A DNA stretch of 64,000 bases from Corynebacterium terpenotabidum Y-11 (GTDB lineage: Bacteria > Actinomycetota > Actinomycetes > Mycobacteriales > Mycobacteriaceae). The notes under the pieces were generated by a model. It was given only the letters and a program-made list of their open reading frames with translations. It made no database searches and was not told the origin of the DNA. Within the stretch, counting starts at the first letter, position 1. Each line of letters begins with the position of its first letter. The stretch is from the NCBI RefSeq assembly GCF_000418365.1, contig NC_021663.1, positions 2,170,001-2,234,000 on the forward strand, written 5' to 3'. Both the position numbers and the translations under genes were made by a program. This document shows positions 60,561 to 64,000 of the stretch, piece after piece.

Positions 60561-61948
60561 CGCGCCGCATCCGCTTCAACGCCTTCGACATGTCCTGCGT
60601 GGTGCACCAGTCGCCGGGACTGTGGCGCCACCCGGAGGACCGGTCGCGTGACTTCACCGACCTGCGGTACTGGACCGACTTGGCGCAGCTGCTGGAGAAG
60701 GGCAACTTCGACGGGATCTTCCTCGCCGACGTCCTCGGCCTCTACGACCTCTACGGCGCCTCACCGGACGCCGCCCTGAGCGCCGGCGTCCAGGTCCCCG
60801 TCACCGACCCCTTGCCCCTGGTCAGCGCCATGGCGGCAGTGACCGAACACCTCGGCTTCGGACTGACCACCGGCACCGCCTTCGAGCATCCCTTCCCCTT
60901 CGCCCGCCGGATCAGCACCCTCGACCACCTGACGAACGGGCGGCTCGGCTGGAACGTCGTGACCGGCTACCTGCCGTCCGCGGCGGAGAACACCCAGTCC
61001 CGCAGCCAGCTCGACACCTTCGACCACGACGCCCGCTACGACCACGCCGACGAATACCTCGAGGTCCTCTACAAGCTCTGGGAAGGGTCCTGGGAGGATG
61101 ACGCCGTTCTCGCCGACCCCGTCTCCGGGGTCTACACCGACCCGGCGAAGGTCCACCCCATCAACCACACCGGTACGCACTACACGGTGCCCGGGATCCA
61201 TGTCTCCGCACCGTCACCGCAGCGCACGCCGGTGATCTTCCAGGCCGGGGCGTCCTCCCGCGGCAGCACCTTCGCCGCCACCCACGCCGAGGCGATCTTC
61301 GTCGCCGCGCCGACGCAGGAGAAACTCGCCGGCGTGGTGGCCACCCTCACCCAGAAGCTGGAGGAGGCCGGTCGCTCGCGCAGCGACGTCGTCATCTACG
61401 CCCTGCTCACCGTCATCACCGATGCCACCGAGGAGAAGGCGCAGGCCAAGGCCGCCGACTACCGCAGCTACATCGACCATGAGGGGTCCCTGGCGCTGAT
61501 CTCCGGGTGGATGGGCGTCGACTTCTCCTCCTTCGATCTCGACGACCCGGTCGCCGGCATCGAATCCAATGCGATCCAGTCCGCGGTCGCCGCCTTCCAG
61601 CGCTCCTCCGGCGACGAAGGACGCGAATGGACCGTCCGCGAACTCGCCGAATTCGGCGGCATCGGCGGGCTCGGACCGGTCCTCGTCGGCTCTGGCGAAT
61701 CGGTCGCCGACCAGCTCGAAGAGTGGGTGGACGCCACCGGCGTCGACGGCTTCAACCTCGCCTACGCCGTCACCCCGGGGACCTTCCGGGACGTCATCGA
61801 CCATGTCGTCCCGGTGCTGCAGGCCCGCGGGGAATACCCGACCTCCTATTCACCGGGCACGCTGCGCGAAAAGCTCTTCGACGCCGACGCCCACGTCCCC
61901 GACAACCACCCCGCCGCCCGATTCACCCCGACAGGAGTCCACGCATGA
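60557..61948 (+). CDS. LLM-class flavin monooxygenase, NtaA/SnaA/DszA family
   Basis: A 463-residue two-component flavin monooxygenase. It has IRFNAFDMSCVVHQSPGLWRHPEDRS, FDGIFLADVLGLYD, NGRLGWNVVTGYLPSAAENTQ and ADEYLEVLYKLWEGSWEDDA, all hallmarks of NtaA, SnaA and DszA. Such enzymes use FMNH2 to cleave C-N or C-S bonds in nitrilotriacetate, pristinamycin intermediates or dibenzothiophene sulfone. It overlaps both neighbours by four bases, so it is made together with them. Confidence 0.88.
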   Translation: MTRRIRFNAFDMSCVVHQSPGLWRHPEDRSRDFTDLRYWTDLAQLLEKGNFDGIFLADVLGLYDLYGASPDAALSAGVQVPVTDPLPLVSAMAAVTEHLGFGLTTGTAFEHPFPFARRISTLDHLTNGRLGWNVVTGYLPSAAENTQSRSQLDTFDHDARYDHADEYLEVLYKLWEGSWEDDAVLADPVSGVYTDPAKVHPINHTGTHYTVPGIHVSAPSPQRTPVIFQAGASSRGSTFAATHAEAIFVAAPTQEKLAGVVATLTQKLEEAGRSRSDVVIYALLTVITDATEEKAQAKAADYRSYIDHEGSLALISGWMGVDFSSFDLDDPVAGIESNAIQSAVAAFQRSSGDEGREWTVRELAEFGGIGGLGPVLVGSGESVADQLEEWVDATGVDGFNLAYAVTPGTFRDVIDHVVPVLQARGEYPTSYSPGTLREKLFDADAHVPDNHPAARFTPTGVHA

Positions 61949-63102
61949 CCACCACCGCCCCCACCTCCCTCGCCGAGCGTTTCCGCCCGATCTTCGCCTC
62001 CATCGCCGAGGGTGCCGCCGACCGGGACCGCCACCGCGAACTGCCCCACGAGCAGATCCGCCTGCTGCGCGACTCCGGCTTCACCGCCCTGCGCGTCCCC
62101 GTCGATCTCGGCGGCTCCGGAGCGAGCCTCCACGACACCTTCGCCCTGCTCACCGACCTTGCCGCGGCGGATTCCAACCTCACCCAGGCGCTGCGCGTCC
62201 ACTTCTTCTCCGTCGAAGGCTTCCTCACGGCCGGTGACACCGACGCCCTGCGTCGCGTCGCCGACGGCGTCATCTACGGCAACGCCATCTCGGAGAAGGG
62301 CGTCGGCGCAGTCGACCGGTACCAGACCCGGCTCACCCCCTCCGGCGAGGGCTACCGGCTCAACGGCACGAAGTTCTACTCGACGGGGACGCTCTATGCG
62401 GACGTCATCAGCGTCGCCGCAGACCTCGACGGACGCCGCGTCACCGCCCTGGTCGACGCCCATGCTGAGGGGGTGCACCAGTTCGACGACTGGGACGGCT
62501 TCGGCCAGCGCCTCACCGGCTCCGGCACGACCGTCTTCGAGGACGCCCCGGTGATCTCGGTGACCGAGGGCGGCTACGGGGATGGCGGGCACATCATCGA
62601 CACCGCCTACCTGCAGCTGTTCCATCTCGCGGCCCTGGCCGGTATCGCCCGGCGCTCCGCCGACGACATCCGGGACCGGGTCGCCACCCGTGACCGCACC
62701 TTCAGCCATGCCCCGGCCGACCTGCCGCGGGAGGATCCGCTGGTCCAGGCGGTGCTCGGGCGGGTGTACGCGGCGGCATCGGCGGCCCGGGTCTCGGTGC
62801 TGGCCGTGGCGGACGCCGTCGCGGCCGCCTTCGAGGATGCGTCCCTCATCGACGCCGCCGAGTTGGCCGCGGCGGAGGCGCAGATCGTCCTCGTGCCGCT
62901 GGTTCTGTCTGCGGTCTCCGAGGCCTTCGAGACGGGCGGGGCGTCCGTCGTCGCCGAGAAGCTGAACTTCGATCGGCACTGGCGCAATGCCCGCACGCTC
63001 GCCGTGCACAATCCGGTGGTCTATAAGCAGCAGGCCGTGGGCCGTTACCACCTGACCGGGGACGGTCTGCCCTTCGCCTGGAGCGCCGGGGTCCGCCGCT
63101 GA
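61945..63102 (+). CDS. acyl-CoA dehydrogenase-fold flavin monooxygenase, DszC/SfnC-like
   Basis: A 385-residue acyl-CoA dehydrogenase-fold protein. It has LPHEQIRLLRDSGFTALRVPVDLGGSGASLHDTFALLTDLAAADSNLTQAL, YGNAISEKGVG, GYRLNGTKFYSTGTLYAD and a C-terminal NARTLAVHNPVVYKQQAVGRYHLTG. The missing acyl-CoA base and the C-terminal HNP segment fit the DszC/SfnC monooxygenase subgroup rather than a true dehydrogenase. It ends the operon. It could oxidise a sulfur or nitrogen substrate that the DszA-like enzyme then cleaves. Confidence 0.85.
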   Translation: MTTTAPTSLAERFRPIFASIAEGAADRDRHRELPHEQIRLLRDSGFTALRVPVDLGGSGASLHDTFALLTDLAAADSNLTQALRVHFFSVEGFLTAGDTDALRRVADGVIYGNAISEKGVGAVDRYQTRLTPSGEGYRLNGTKFYSTGTLYADVISVAADLDGRRVTALVDAHAEGVHQFDDWDGFGQRLTGSGTTVFEDAPVISVTEGGYGDGGHIIDTAYLQLFHLAALAGIARRSADDIRDRVATRDRTFSHAPADLPREDPLVQAVLGRVYAAASAARVSVLAVADAVAAAFEDASLIDAAELAAAEAQIVLVPLVLSAVSEAFETGGASVVAEKLNFDRHWRNARTLAVHNPVVYKQQAVGRYHLTGDGLPFAWSAGVRR

Positions 63103-63194
63103 CGGGCTGGGCCACCCAGGCCACCCCAGCAACTCTGGCCACTTCAACACCTTCAGCCACCTCAGCCACTTCAGCACCACAGCCACCATGAACC
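63103..63194. repeat. short CAGCCAC-type repeats after the flavoenzyme operon
   Basis: Imperfect repeats of GCCACTTCAACACCTTCA and CAGCCACCTCAG type fill the region after the last gene. No coding potential and no T-run terminator are evident. Confidence 0.4.
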
Positions 63195-63261
63195 GTGAGG
63201 AGCGGTACACAGATCGCCGATTCCGCGACATGGAATCCCCGATTTGTGTACCGCTCCTCAC
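63195..63261. repeat. 67-bp palindrome of a second family
   Basis: GTGAGGAGCGGTACACA at the left and TGTGTACCGCTCCTCAC at the right form a 17-bp perfect outer stem. Inner arms (GATCGCCGATTCC / GGAATCCCCGATT) pair imperfectly around GCGACAT. Length and placement resemble the GTCAGGTACCTGAT family, but the sequence differs. The inverted repeat at 48994-49061 shares the GGTACACA motif. Confidence 0.75.
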
Positions 63262-63267
63262 TGCCGT

Positions 63268-63313
63268 CCAACGTCATCCACCGGCGTCCACCGGCGTCCA
63301 CCGGCGTCCACCC
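63268..63313. repeat. 10-bp tandem repeat upstream of the last gene
   Basis: CCACCGGCGT occurs three to four times in a row (about 63279-63312), 60 bases before the start of the partial gene. It may affect the promoter by changing length through slippage. Confidence 0.55.
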
Positions 63314-63371
63314 CCTCCCGACTACGCTGAGGGGCAGCGCGGCAGGGGGTCGCGCGGAAAGACGGGGGATC

Positions 63372-64000
63372 ATGACAAAACACAGGCTCTGGACAACCGC
63401 TGAACTGCTCAAGGACGGCCAGACACACCGGCAGATCGCCGCGGCCACGGCGGCGGGGAAGCTCCATCCGGTCATCCGCGGTGTCTACAGCGTCAGGGAA
63501 CCGACCGACCGGATGACACTCCGGGCACTCGCCGACCAGCGGAAAGTTCCGCTCACCTTCACCGGAACCACCGCGGCCTTCCTCTACGGCCTGACCACCA
63601 TGCAGTGGCCTGCGCAGGGGCGGGTGCCCCGGGAGGCGGGCCGACGCGGGTCCAGCCTGCTCACCGTGACTGCGGGACAGACGCTCCGCCGGTGGACCAT
63701 CGACGGCTTCCGCGTCACCTCACCGGTGGAGACGGCCGTCTGCCTGGCCGACGGGGGGTGGGACCAGCAACAGCTCCGGAACTTCCTGACCAGGGAATAT
63801 TCCGGGGCGAAGGGGAATGACGTCCTAGTCGAGGATCTCGGGGCACTGCCGCCGCGCCTGCGGGCGACCGCCGCCGATCTCCTCGACGGACTGGTGACCG
63901 GAACCGCAAGCAAGCTGGAGCTCCGGGCCGTGACTCGCATCCTCCGGGCACTCGACAACGTGGATGTGACGGTGCAGGTCAATGTGAAGGTCGCCGGATA
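63372..64000 (+). CDS. AbiEi-like/DUF559-type protein, partial (runs off the window)
   Basis: The open frame from ATG at 63372 continues 209 codons to the window end. The N-terminus KHRLWTTAELLKDGQTHRQIAAATAAGKLHPVIRGVYSV is the winged-helix AbiEi antitoxin-type domain. VPLTFTGTTAAFLYGLTTMQWP and GFRVTSPVETAVCLADGGWDQQQLRNFLTREYSGAKG follow, as in actinobacterial proteins that end in a DUF559 nuclease-like domain. The 39975 gene has a related middle region. It is placed after palindromes and tandem repeats, as is the 39975 gene. The C-terminus is not visible. Confidence 0.7.
   Translation, partial: MTKHRLWTTAELLKDGQTHRQIAAATAAGKLHPVIRGVYSVREPTDRMTLRALADQRKVPLTFTGTTAAFLYGLTTMQWPAQGRVPREAGRRGSSLLTVTAGQTLRRWTIDGFRVTSPVETAVCLADGGWDQQQLRNFLTREYSGAKGNDVLVEDLGALPPRLRATAADLLDGLVTGTASKLELRAVTRILRALDNVDVTVQVNVKVAG

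Overview
The window is high-GC DNA that reads as a Corynebacterium-type actinobacterium. The grounds are a reduced ESX (type VII) secretion locus next to truA and the rplQ-rpoA ribosomal cluster, ribosomal operons split by a molybdenum-cofactor (Moco) island, DtxR-like iron boxes, and small cell-envelope-type proteins. The genus is inferred from gene content and order; no species can be named from the sequence alone.

Layout. (1) 1-4.6 kb is the right end of an integrated phage or phage satellite. It holds a short head module (major capsid protein, decoration-like protein, two unknowns), two 61-nt-period CRISPR-like repeat arrays flanking a small DNA-binding-type ORF, and a large serine integrase. 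The element has inserted inside esxA, leaving a 52-codon stub that still carries the WXG motif. (2) 4.6-15.1 kb is the ESX locus: esxA', esxB, a GntR regulator, a T7SS-associated membrane protein and eccC on the minus strand; eccD and mycP on plus; eccB on minus; and an unknown gene on plus. (3) 15.1-17.8 kb holds an ACR3/BASS-type transporter, truA and a DUF998 membrane protein. (4) 17.9-27.4 kb is the minus-strand ribosomal region: infA, rpsM-rpsK-rpsD-rpoA-rplQ, secY-adk-map and rpsH-rplF-rplR-rpsE-rpmD-rplO. (5) 27.7-49.5 kb separates rpsH from rplE. It carries an E. coli-type purF with a nucleosidase, a DtxR-boxed hemin-type binding lipoprotein, a YdeP/FdhF oxidoreductase with fdhD, and a nearly complete Moco pathway (moaA, moaC, moaD, moaE, moeZ, mog, mobA, two moeA, modA, modB). 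Accessory patches interrupt it: two related membrane proteins, a DUF559/AbiEi-like gene, tandem repeats, covarying palindromes and a decayed flavoprotein-reductase fragment. (6) 49.5-52.5 kb holds a Tat-type lipoprotein esterase and rplN-rplX-rplE. (7) 53-57.4 kb holds a small secreted protein, a FecCDE-type iron transporter with a DtxR-like box and a small Gln/Pro-rich protein. (8) 57.5-64 kb holds an MFS exporter, an ltrA pseudogene, a translationally coupled three-gene flavoenzyme operon (StyA-like, NtaA/DszA-like, DszC-like) and a partial AbiEi-like gene.

How the parts work together. The Moco genes supply the molybdopterin cofactor that the FdhF-like oxidoreductase would use, with FdhD as its sulfur-transfer partner and ModAB as the molybdate entry route (no modC in the window). 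The ESX genes would form an inner-membrane export machine for the EsxA/EsxB pair, but esxA is interrupted. The most unusual material is the element at the left end, whose CRISPR-like spacers carry inverted repeats near their centres, and a family of ~66-bp palindromes at gene 3' ends whose stems covary between copies.
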